The notes beneath the pieces were generated by a model that did not search any database, was not told the DNA's origin, and saw only the letters and a program-made list of their open reading frames with translations. From assembly GCA_944739405.2 (NCBI GenBank), contig OX123182.2, positions 68,947,183 to 69,011,182 of the forward strand: a stretch of 64,000 nt of DNA, written 5' to 3'. Origin of the DNA: Euclidia mi (taxonomy: Eukaryota; Arthropoda; Insecta; Lepidoptera; Erebidae). Below are positions 55,015-64,000 of the stretch, in pieces; position 1 is the stretch's first letter, and every line of letters begins with the position of its first letter. The position numbers and the translations under genes are program-made.

Positions 55015-55904
55015 GTAACCAGGTGTTAGTCAGGGATGTGTAGCGTGGGATCTTCACCTTGTCGTGGGGGGGGCTCAATAACCGTGGCTTGGACAGCCGC
55101 GGTGAAGCTAAGAGAGATCCCGGGAGTGGACGCTCCGCATGGGCCTCCGCAGGATGAGTCCAAAGGTGCGGGTGAGGGGGACAGTTCTGTCTGTCCTTCG
55201 CAGTCGGGCGCGGTCGCGGGACGAGAGGCGTGTCGGTGTTGCGTTGCGACCAAATGGGGGCGCACCATTGTTGTGTCGTGGTGGGGCCGCAGAGGACGAA
55301 GAGATGCGGTGTTGCCAGGTTGCCGTCCTCCCTATCCTCTGCGGCCGCTAGGTGTTTTGGCGGCGGAGCCCAACACCTTCATCCGCCGCCAAAGGGGTTT
55401 TGTTCTGGGCCCGCCTGACCTTCTGGTGGGCTTATACCCGTCAGGGTGTAGCGACGAATGCTTCGGCGATACCCGACCCTCCGACAAAGGGGTACATGAG
55501 GAACACGGGTTGGTTTTTAGTCAGTAAGAGTCTGACAGTCCCCTTCGCCCTTCCCCCAGAGCGGAGGGACTCCATGAGGATTTTCCAACACGACAACAAA
55601 AAAAAAAGAAAAGGGAAATGTAGCGTCACCGTGGCTGTTCAACCTCTTCATGGACAGTTGCTTGCAAGATTTGAAACATAGTGACTGTGGATTAAGGATG
55701 AATGAGTTACTTGTCAAATGCCTCCTTTATGCTCATGATCAAGTAATACTTGCGTCTTCAGCGGAGGAGTTGCAGGAGATGGTAACAATCATGCATGGTA
55801 CTTTAGGGAGGAAAGGAATGAAAATGAATGTGAGCAAGACGAAAGTTATGGTTTTTAATAAGGAGGAATGTGTTACGGCTTGTAATGTTATGATCGATGT
55901 TAAC
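55015..55904 (+). pseudogene. RTE-like LINE reverse-transcriptase fragment, interrupted
   Basis: The RT signature GVSQGCV (55023-55040) continues after an insertion at 55046-55618 as SPWLFNLFMDSC, then LRMNELLVKCLLYAHD, in which the catalytic YADD is mutated to YAHD (about 55728). It ends with SKTKVMVFNKEEC at the unit U boundary near 55905. It is the same family as the C-terminal fragment at 27880-28436. Truncated at both ends, interrupted and catalytically mutated. Confidence 0.85.
55046..55618 (+). mobile_element. GC-rich retroposon inserted in the LINE RT (TSD TGTAGCG)
   Basis: 573 bp flanked by TGTAGCG at 55039-55045 and 55619-55625, ending in an A-rich tail (55597-55618). The start (GGGATCTTCACCTTGTCGTG) looks like a LINE 5' UTR of the R1 type. 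The end contains TTTAGTCAGTAAGAGTCTGA and GACTCCATGAGGATTTT, a known lepidopteran LINE 3' UTR. With both ends but no ORF it is probably an internally deleted, full-ended non-autonomous LINE. Confidence 0.8.
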
Positions 55905-57656
55905 CGATATAAAAGTACTTAATTCTATTCGTTCTCCATAGGACATTCCATTGTTGGATACGTTTCATGAACACTGCGTAAAATTCCTGTCACGTAGTAT
56001 GCATCTTCAAAAGTCAAAGTTTGGTGTCACGGTGAAACAATGCAGCGTTGGCAACTTGTTTTCGTATAAATCTGTGATAGTGGATCCGAGGTAAACGGGT
56101 TACGACGTGATCGCCGTTCCTTACCTTTCGTCTCTTTATAACTCATACTGACGTATTTATTTTGTAGCAGGTAGCCGATACTCCAATACTCGTAAAACAA
56201 GACTCATGCGATATTTAGGTCTACCGGCCATCGATTTTGAGCCCTCCAGACACAAAGTCTTGGAAGAAAAGTCTTTATATACACAGCGTTGAACCACCTG
56301 ACGTATTCTTAGACAGACAACGACTTTTATAAACTAAAAGCACTTGATTCTGCATTCATGAAATCTTAACAATAGGCTCTTCACTTGTAAAGGTGTCGAC
56401 CGGTGTGTTGATATTATGTTCAAGCGGTATATGAGTATAATAGAATGTTGGTTAAACAATAGCCTTTAATTGGTTTAGGTTTATTATAGTACAACCTATA
56501 TCTTTGCAATTAATTATAATTTGGAATGGCTAGAATAATTCTTATCTTAGTATATCCTGTGATCCATGTTATAGTACAAAGTGTCCCTAAACCATTTTAA
56601 TCTGTGGCCATTACGAGAAAAAAAGAGAGAACTCTATACCAAACTGTTTGGCTAGTCTGGTTAGTAGGCTAAATCCTGCTATTATCACTACACTATTGTG
56701 ACGCAAATTAGGAGAGGCTTTTGTCCAGACGTGGACTGCCAAAGGCTGTAAGATGATCTTGTAGCGTAAATTATCTACACGCCATGTTATCAGAATATTA
56801 TTTATGATTAGAATTCAGATTTCGGTTATAAGTGATTGAGTTAAACATTGTTAGGTACCTAATGTAGTTTAGCAATATTTTAAATATTTATAACTGTGTT
56901 TTGTATTTCAAAGTGAACTGATAGATAACGAGAAGTCTACCTAAAACATAAACGCTCCCAAAACAAACATACAAAAATTCAGTACAAAATAACTCTTGTA
57001 AAAAACTTCATTCAAAATAGATATCTATTATTCATAATATTTTTCTGTTGCGCGTCTGCTTGGTAGGAACTCAACGTTTCGTATTTAAGTAATATGACAG
57101 CATGGCATTATAGAACGACGGAGTAGAAGTAACAAAGGCAGAGACAGCCCACATTTCAATTTTGTACCGTCTTCACAATTCTCCAGCAAAATTATGCAAG
57201 CGGTAATCGGGTTGGCAAATGCAGCTATGCTACTTGAAGTAGACAAACAGCAAATACGGACTTACCTTAAACTTCGAGTCTGACAGATAGATGGAAATTA
57301 CATTATATCTCCACCGCTTTAGCTCCCGTTAGATATTATCTGTTTCTTTTGTTTTCTTAAGCTATATTTATAGGCAGTAAGTGTCATATTAATAAGACAC
57401 TAAACGTGAGAGAATAAAAGATTTTCTCTCATAAAGTATTATATGAGAAAATCTTTTATTCGTTTGCGTGGTGTATGTTGATGCCAATTTGGTTCGGGGT
57501 TGGTCAGGTTCCTGGTGAATAAGCGGTCTCAGTTGCGATTGCTGGGTTGAGAAACTTCTGTGGTCTTTTCGGCGAGTGTGCTCAATAGCAGCACGAAAGC
57601 CTGAGCCTACAGATGAGCTGTAAAAAATCTACACTGTAGCTAGAGTACACATGTAA

Positions 57657-57872
57657 TCTGTATATATAAAGTTCTTGCGTTACTACCTGACTGACAGACA
57701 AGCTACTAGCTGTAGCTACGTAAACCATTAGACGCAAGAAGCTGAAATTTGGCATGTATGTTCCTTGGCGATCTTAGGTATGCACTAAGAAGGGATTTCC
57801 GGAAATACCCACGGGATCGGTCAGAAACGGTTAAATAAAAAAAGGGCAGGCGTAGCCACCAGCATCCTCTAG
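57657..57872 (+). mobile_element. non-autonomous Helitron inside unit U (copy 3)
   Basis: TC start at 57657 after A, CTAG at 57869-57872 before T, same family and position as in copies 1 and 2. Confidence 0.8.
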
Positions 57873-59189
57873 TGATAATATACATTGTAATTGTTTAAAA
57901 TTAATCTAATGTAACAATTGACAGGTAAGCATTGTAAGGTACTGTTGACACTACATAATAGATCGTTATCTAAAATAAAGAATTATTATTATAAGCTTGT
58001 TATAACATGGAATTTGAAAGCAAAGGTTGAGGATGTGGGTGTTCCGTACAACGCGTACAGCTCTGCGTCTCAGACTCGTCCTAAACACCCACATTTTGCA
58101 AGAACGAATGGGATAAATCTTTATACATTATTATACATGGATTTATTGTTCTATACAATAAAAATTTGATGTATTTTCATTTATTTAAGTTTTATGTACT
58201 GTTTTCTAGCCGTACGTTTCAACAAATGCCATAAAAAGGTTACACTCTCCATGAAAGCACGTAACTTAGACAGCTGTTTATTCGCTTGTTTGGCAATTTT
58301 ATGACGCAGTCTCTTTTGCAGTAAAAGCGTATTTGAAGTGAGCTCGACGGCCAATAAATAGAAACCACTTACAGTTTACTTCAAGATATCTAAAAAAGAA
58401 AGAAATTATATAAAAAATAAACCCTATCTATCGCTATCAGATTGCTCTGTCAATCGTAACTGAAGCAAAACCAATAGGAATTTATTTTGTAATCGTGGGA
58501 TAGTTAAAAAAAACTACGGTGTTAATAAAGAAATTCATTGAAATAATAATGTTGTGTAGTTCTTCTTTGTGTTGTTGTTTGTTTACAGACTTGAGGTTTG
58601 TAAAAATTGCGTGGAGTAAACAAAAATACACGTAGTTGGGAGGCTGTATTAATATTTTAATATCTTCTGTACCCTTTTGTGTACGCTCGTAATATAAAAG
58701 GCTTGCTTTTAAAACTACTTTAATACAGGAATTTAACTTTTATTAAACTCTGCATTCCTTCAAAAAGTACCTTTCAAAATTCATTAATTTCCATACATGC
58801 TACGAATTAGAATTTTTTTATAAACTCGAAGACAGTATAAAGAAAACCTACCATTGCGATTTGCTCTCAGTTCTAAAGAAACAATGTTTTATTCAGGAGA
58901 TAAGACTGGCCTTTGTGTTACTTGGTAGAAGCTCAAATAAATTATTAATGACAAGGTAATCACTCTGTTTACCAAGAAAATACTATGTATAATAAAAAAT
59001 GTCTTTCGCAGGCTATGGTGAATATGTTGCGGACTATTTATTTGTTGATGAGAGCATGAATAAAATGAGGAAATAGGTGTCGTAAATAGAGAGTGTCGCA
59101 GTGTGATCGTTAGTACAATCCGGGTTTTCGCTTCGCCGTTAAGAGCGAGTACTGTTACAAATTTAACACTTTCCGACTGGCTTTTAGTA

Positions 59190-59345
59190 GTGCTGTGTAG
59201 GCGTCCGAAGACGTATGGGCGTTAACGGCGCGGGCAGACGAAGGCGGCGAAAACGACGATGACACGGCGCGGCGTCGCGGGCCGGCTCCCGGACTCCCGG
59301 CGCGCGACGCGACGCCCGGCCACACCAACAGTCTCACCCACGCTG
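59190..59345. other. GC-rich island inside unit U (copy 3)
   Basis: CpG-dense block corresponding to 18215-18405 and 31525-31715 (GGCGCGCGACGCGACGCCCGG region). Confidence 0.6.
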
Positions 59346-59891
59346 AGTGCCGCACTCACATTACTTTAAAATTTGAAACACTCAGTCAGGGTTTTCAAAA
59401 AATGTAAAGAAAATGTATTCTGCGGAACATAAACATACCACGTGACTGTTTAGCAAAACGTTTTTTCTTCTCTCATTCAGATTCACGATAAGTTTAGTCG
59501 TAGATTTCATTCTTATGTCTACGTTGTTAGAATGCATAAGTAATAAGATATGAATACGGAAAATCATGAGTTATTGCTCAGGATATGAATCTGTCCGCAT
59601 TGATTTCTGTTCGAATTCAAAGCCTTTAGGTAAAATAATAAGAAATCATGCCCTGTGTTTTAGACAGAGTAAGTTTCAGACTAATTGTCAGTCTACATTA
59701 TTAATCAGTCGAAAAGAGAGCGAGTCGACCATAAAGTGCTCTACTGTATCTTTGGGCGGACAGCCAAGTATATAGGTTTATAAACTGTCCCGGCCTTTCA
59801 TGAAAGTAAGGTGAAATAAGAGGTTACCTGTCTATTTTGTTACTATAATATTTATTACTCTGGCTCGACCTATATAACCTGAAATTATGCG

Positions 59892-60202
59892 TAAATAAAA
59901 TAAAATAAAAACATTTTTAAGTTAAACGGTTTCATTAAAATAAAAATATGTAGTTAGGTTATGTACTAAAAGCTAAAAAATAATTCGGTAAGTCCTAGCT
60001 ACCAGATCGCACCAATCTTGTCATCAATATGGGGTATTGTTCAGAAATACCCCGTATATATACCCATTGATGACAAGATTGGTGCGATCTGGTAGCTAGG
60101 ACTTACCGAATTATTTTTTAGCTTTTAGTACATAACCTAACTACATATTTTTATTGTAATGAAACCGTTTAACTTAAAAATGTTTTTATTTTATTTTATT
60201 TT
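59892..60202. repeat. near-perfect 138-bp inverted repeat
   Basis: Left arm 59892-60030 and right arm 60064-60202 are reverse complements with a single mismatch seen (ATTAAAATAA versus ATTACAATAA), around a ~33-base centre that contains GGGGTATT/AATACCCC. The outer ends are (AAAAT)n runs. Absent from unit U copies 1 and 2. Confidence 0.92.
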
Positions 60203-60228
60203 CAAGTTTTCAGTTTTGTTGTTAGTTC

Positions 60229-60775
60229 ATAGTGAGCCCTATTCTACTAATCAAGTCGCTTCATTAGATAATCATATTGAGGTATTTGTGAAAAATATGT
60301 AATCGCCATTTTGTGGCGGCAGCCATCTTGGATTTTTCATAGTGAACTCTATTCTACCAATCAAGCCCTTTCATTTGATACCCATATTGAGGTATTTGTG
60401 GAAAAAATGTAATACGCCATTTTGTGATGGTGGCCATCTTAGATTTTTCATAGTGAGCTTTATTCTAACAACCAAGCCCTTTCATTTGATACCCATATTG
60501 AGGTACTTGTGGAAAATATGTAATCCGCCGTTTGGTGGTGGCGGCCATCTTAGATTATTCATAGTGAGCTCTATTCTACCAATCAAGCCCTTCATTTAAT
60601 ACCCATATTGAGGTATTTGTGTAAAATATGTAATCCGCCATTTTGTAGTGGCAGCCATCTTAGATTTTTCATAGTGAGCTCTATTCTACCAATCAAGCCC
60701 TTTCATTTGATACCCATATTGAGGTATTTGTGGAAAATATTTAATCCGCCATTTTGTGGTGGCGGCCATCTTGGA
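60229..60775 (+). repeat. tandem array, about 110 bp x 5
   Basis: Units start CATAGTGAGC at 60229, 60339, 60449, 60560 and 60670. Each contains TACCCATATTGAGGTA, TTGTGGAAAATATGTAATCC and a GC-richer TGTGGTGGCGGCCATCTT. It follows the inverted repeat directly and belongs to the same insertion. Confidence 0.92.
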
Positions 60776-61928
60776 GTTACAGTCATAAAGAATATATTAT
60801 GTTGTATTGTCATCAAGATTAAGAGGGTGTACCAAATATCAGATCAATCTGTCATCAGGAAGGGGGTAAAATTCCAATTACTAAATTTGACCCAAACAAA
60901 TAAACAGGTCAAGCTAAATAAAACCGTTTAAAAACGACCTATTCTTAATTCTAACTGAAAGAAGTTTGTGAATGTTTAAAATAACTATTTCAGGATAAAA
61001 AACTACTGAATGTTTTCTGATGAAACTTTGGAGTTAGCTAGCTTTTACCACAGAATAGCACATGGCTAATTTTTGCCCGGATAACCGACACTTATACGGT
61101 CGAAAGCAAGTTCTATAAAAAAGTATTCCACTTGTTAGTATAAAAATAATTTATTTGTATTATAATTGTAATATAATTTACTCTGTTTATAGAAAAAAGC
61201 AGTAACCAGTAAGCACAAACCTATCCTTACTATGTTAAAGGAACGAGAAACTTGCTATGCTAAACGCTTTTTCCTCAATTGAATCTAATACGACAGAGAA
61301 GCTGCATTGTATGATTTTATCTTTCGTTGTAACCACAATCCCGCGTTAGATTACATTGCCTGAGCTGCAAGTACCAGACATATGTAGATGCAGATAAAAA
61401 TGTTAATGGAACCGCCTATTGCTTTTAATATATCTTTGCTCTTGTAGTATAAGCTTGCGAGCAGGTTTAAGGCTTCTCATGGGGTCCTGTTTGATTATCT
61501 GGCCAGGAATATTCTGGGTGAAGGCAATTACTGTAGACGGCATATAAATAAGAATACCAATATACCTCATCATGAGTGCGTAGCTGCGGGCAGTCTCTTG
61601 TAACGTATAAAACACCTCAGATATGAAATAGATCCTCACGATCATCATCACATATAACTTTCCAGGGTGAGAATCCAACCTACAACCATTTAGCATTCAG
61701 CGTTACTTTAATTTTCAACATTTATTAACTCACAGTTGCTTGTTTGTTGATTATTGACGTCGAAACTGTTCAACATTTCGTTTCCTTTGGGTGAGCAAAC
61801 AACAAAGGATACTTTTGGTTTTAGTAATAAACGCATTGCCCGAGGCTCCGAGAAAATCCATGCGGGCTACTGCTAGATACCGGACGGTATCTTTAAGACA
61901 TTTATTTCTTTAGATTCAACAACATTTT

Positions 61929-62792
61929 CACCACTGCAGCTCAAACATGCCGCTTTTGCTGCGAGACAACAGTGAACAAAATGCGATTTTGATTCGAGCG
62001 TGAGTAAAAGTAGCTTTTTAATTTTTCAATTTTCAGTGTCACGAATTGACATTGTTCAGCCATAAATTTGAAACATTCGAATTTTACTGTGCTCTGTCTC
62101 TTTCACATGCATATAAAAAGTGAGTGATAAAACAAACCCCTTCGAATTCGAAATTCGATTTTGGAATTCGACCTCAAAGAAAACACCTACGGCAACGCAA
62201 AAAAAAAAGATATTTGTAATAAAGAAATTACTTTTTTTATATGTTATTGTTTACATGTTTAATTTATTATTGGATTTTAATAAAATTAAGTCTAATTAAT
62301 AGTATAAAATTAGTATTTAACCAATACATTTTTATTTAGAATTACAACAATGATACATTTGAAAAATAAACATCAGGGACGCGGTATTAAAACGCGATTT
62401 AAAAAAGTAGCGGGAATAAAAATTTCGCCGATGCTGATACAGTAGGTACCTATAGCGTAACGTGTTAAATTATATTAAGATGAGTGAAACTAGCGATGAT
62501 GACTGTACTTTAACACCAGAAGAGTTAAATCAACAAGTGATTATGCAGTTCCTGTTCATTTCTATGTCTCCTAAGTAATATGTGTTTTCACTGCTGTGGT
62601 GAAAAGTTATGTGTGCTACACGAGAGCAAAGTTTTTTGTATCTCGTGCTGTTGAGTCCCTCACCACGCTCAGGATTCTAATTTTGATTCACTCGCTACGC
62701 TCGTGAATCAATCATAGAATCCTTCGCTTGCTCGGGACTCAAAATCAGCATTCGAAACAAAAAACAACTTTGCTCTCTTGTTGCACAAATAA
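61929..62792. mobile_element. compound palindromic insertion in unit U copy 3
   Basis: Copy 1 reads ACATTTTAGTTATTTCAAC at this place; here ~860 bp intervene. Part one (to ~62605) has inverted ends TTTTCACCACTGCAG and CTGCTGTGGTGAAAA. Part two (~62606-62792) is a palindrome with arms AGTTATGTGTGC..GAGAGCAAAG and its inverse AGTTATTTGTGC..GAGAGCAAAG. A 32-codon frame at 62480-62578 (MSETSDDDCTLTPEELNQQ) may be a captured first exon. Confidence 0.6.
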
Positions 62793-62906
62793 CTATTTCG
62801 TTATTTCAACAATACATTCACAAGTTATAAACGAGAATCTATACAAATGTTTAATATGTGCATGTTTTTTAATGTTACAATTTAGATACCAACAAGCAGG
62901 TATTAT

Positions 62907-63055
62907 TTATTTATTTATTAAAGCTTTATATACACAACGTATACAGGCGGACTTAATGCCATGGGCATTATCTCCCAGTCTACATTAGAGTGGTGCAGAG
63001 AGAAAAGAAGAAGGTGTAATATAAAGAAAATTAATTTGAAATAATACAAATAGGT
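62907..63055 (-). mobile_element. LINE 3' UTR fragment, minus
   Basis: Minus strand reads GGCATTAAGTCCGCCTGTATA, then TATATAAAGCTTTAATAAAT and an ATAAATA tail, like the plus-strand fragment at 28948-29248. Inserted at the end of unit U copy 3. Confidence 0.65.
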
Positions 63056-63065
63056 TTTATAAATC

Positions 63066-63628
63066 TAAAGATATCAATTCAATTCAATTCAATTCAATTT
63101 ATTTATCAAAAAACACAGATACATTAAAATATTATTTTTATATAAAATCAAACTTAAGGCTAAGCGGTTTACTAAATAAATAGAAAGAACACCACTCCTG
63201 TACTAGTTAGAAAACTGTATCACAGTAAGTGAGTTCTCCCTTTACAAATTCTTGTTATGTATTTTAACAATACCACAAAATAATTAAAATATTCGTAAAA
63301 AAAATAAAAAGGTAAACATTAATATGAATTTCTAATTAATAGGTACATGTACATATAACATTGACGCATTTATTATTATAATTGCGTGTTGTGCATTTTG
63401 TAGAAAACTTAGTGTAACATAAAAAACTACGAGTCAGCTGAATCGTGAACAGTGTCAGTGTGTTAGTAGTGGTTGTGTTTAGCATTTATTTATAATAATT
63501 ACATAATTTGCGTGTGCGTTTTATCCAAACTAGGTGAATTTACAATATAATGTTAGTAGGCTAATATTGAACGATATATGACAACCAAATTACATGAAAC
63601 ATTTGTTAAAGCGCGTATATTATGTAGC
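63066..63628 (-). other. (AATTC)n tail and non-coding region left of a LINE ORF1
   Basis: (AATTC)5-like repeats at 63070-63098 read as (TTGAA)n on the minus strand, a LINE tail. Between it and the ORF1 stop at 63629 there is no ORF2. Confidence 0.5.
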
Positions 63629-64000
63629 TTAGGTATCTCCATAATCGACGGTGTTTATATACCTCCTCTCTGCCATAATTTTCGCCGGACAGTCAATAGA
63701 GCCTGTGTTGTGTTTACTCGGCTTTTTATACTGCAAGCAGGTAGCGCACGTTGGTTCGTCGGCTTTTTTCGTGCATTCCTGTATAGAATGTCCACGATCG
63801 CCACAATGTCCACAGGTGTATGTTGTCTCCCGGCAAGTCTTAGCTGCATGGCCATATTGCTGACACTTGAAACACCTAGTCACTAAGGTAAAGTCTTTAA
63901 CAGGGCACGAAGACCAGTTTATAAAAACTCGATCTTTTTTGATGAGAGCTTTCCTTAACACTGCAGAGACTTCTATGATAAAGTTGCAGGTCTCACCGTC
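63629..64000 (-). CDS. LINE ORF1 (Gag-like zinc-knuckle protein), partial
   Basis: The open frame enters from the right window edge and ends at 63629. It reads DGETCNFIIEVSAVLRKALI, DRVFINWSSC, PVKDFTLVTRC, then the zinc knuckles C-x2-C-x4-H-x4-C (CFKCQQYGHAAKTC) and CGHCGDRGHSIQEC, and a third Cys-rich motif starting CATC. This is the C-terminal part of ORF1 of R1/jockey-type LINEs, which binds the element RNA. No stop or frameshift interrupts the visible 123 codons. The N terminus is outside the window. Downstream ORF2, expected at the left, is missing. Confidence 0.8.
   Translation of the reverse strand, partial: DGETCNFIIEVSAVLRKALIKKDRVFINWSSCPVKDFTLVTRCFKCQQYGHAAKTCRETTYTCGHCGDRGHSIQECTKKADEPTCATCLQYKKPSKHNTGSIDCPAKIMAERRYINTVDYGDT

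Larger units (their letters stand above)
55905..62906 (+). repeat. unit U, copy 3
   Basis: It begins at TTAACCGATATAAAAGTACTT and follows copies 1 and 2, ending ACCAACAAGCAGGTATTAT at 62906. Insertions specific to this copy are 59892-60945 (inverted repeat and tandem array, replacing about 100 bp) and about 61929-62792. The shared Helitron is at 57657-57872 and the GC-rich island at 59190-59345. Confidence 0.85.

Noticed and set aside
55036..55527. 163-aa plus-strand ORF
   Set aside because: Lies across the LINE/retroposon junction in GC-rich UTR-like sequence; other frames there are open too.
60229..60775. CRISPR-like array
   Set aside because: Repeats of ~110 bp are contiguous with no unique spacers, and the DNA is eukaryotic.

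Overview
This is AT-rich eukaryotic DNA, almost certainly from a moth or butterfly (Lepidoptera). The case rests on repeat families that I recognise as lepidopteran: Helitrons with a 5' end like TCTATATATATAAAATTCTC, tRNA-derived SINEs with (TATG)n tails, RTE-like LINEs whose ORF2 ends in GKQA, and BEL/Pao and Ty3/gypsy elements. No host gene could be established. The window is essentially a layered pile of transposable elements, as in heterochromatin or a repeat-rich sex chromosome; that setting is inference.

Layout. 1-1460: 3' end of a decayed BEL/Pao element. 1478-3145: a nearly intact LINE reverse transcriptase on the minus strand with one internal stop. 3581-5175: a SINE and a Helitron. 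A ~5.3-kb non-coding repeat unit ("unit U") occurs three times in the same orientation: 5346-8828 plus 16787-20133 (split), 27248-33431, and 55905-62906. Each copy carries its own later insertions, so the copies serve as empty-site controls for one another and allow several insertions to be defined to the base.

8829-16786: a LINE inserted in copy 1 (TSD CAAG), itself interrupted by a complete, apparently very young Ty3/gypsy element at 10006-16118 (identical 217-bp LTRs, TSD ATTG, open gag and pol, plus a small transmembrane ORF before gag). 20134-27247: SINEs, a mariner relic and a PHD-finger exon that looks like the end of a pogo/Tigger-like transposase. 33432-38932: a second, unrelated Ty3/gypsy element of CsRn1 type (tRNA-Trp-like primer site, CHCC Gag) with two nonsense codons in pol and a small transmembrane ORF after pol. 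38933-55900: mostly unassigned AT-rich sequence with LINE, SINE and Helitron fragments and two adjacent Harbinger-like MITEs (53140-54474). 55905-62906: unit U copy 3, carrying a 138-bp inverted repeat, a 110-bp x5 tandem array and palindromic insertions. 63629-64000: zinc-knuckle ORF1 of another LINE, running off the right edge.

The most interesting signal is the pair of small proteins (93 and about 96 aa) in the two gypsy elements. They share spacing at the N terminus (D9-x-V11-x-I13-x-Q15), one central membrane segment and a basic tail, but sit upstream of gag in one element and downstream of pol in the other. This looks like a mobile accessory gene of LTR retrotransposons that I cannot match to a named family. 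All homology statements come from reading the sequence; no search was run.
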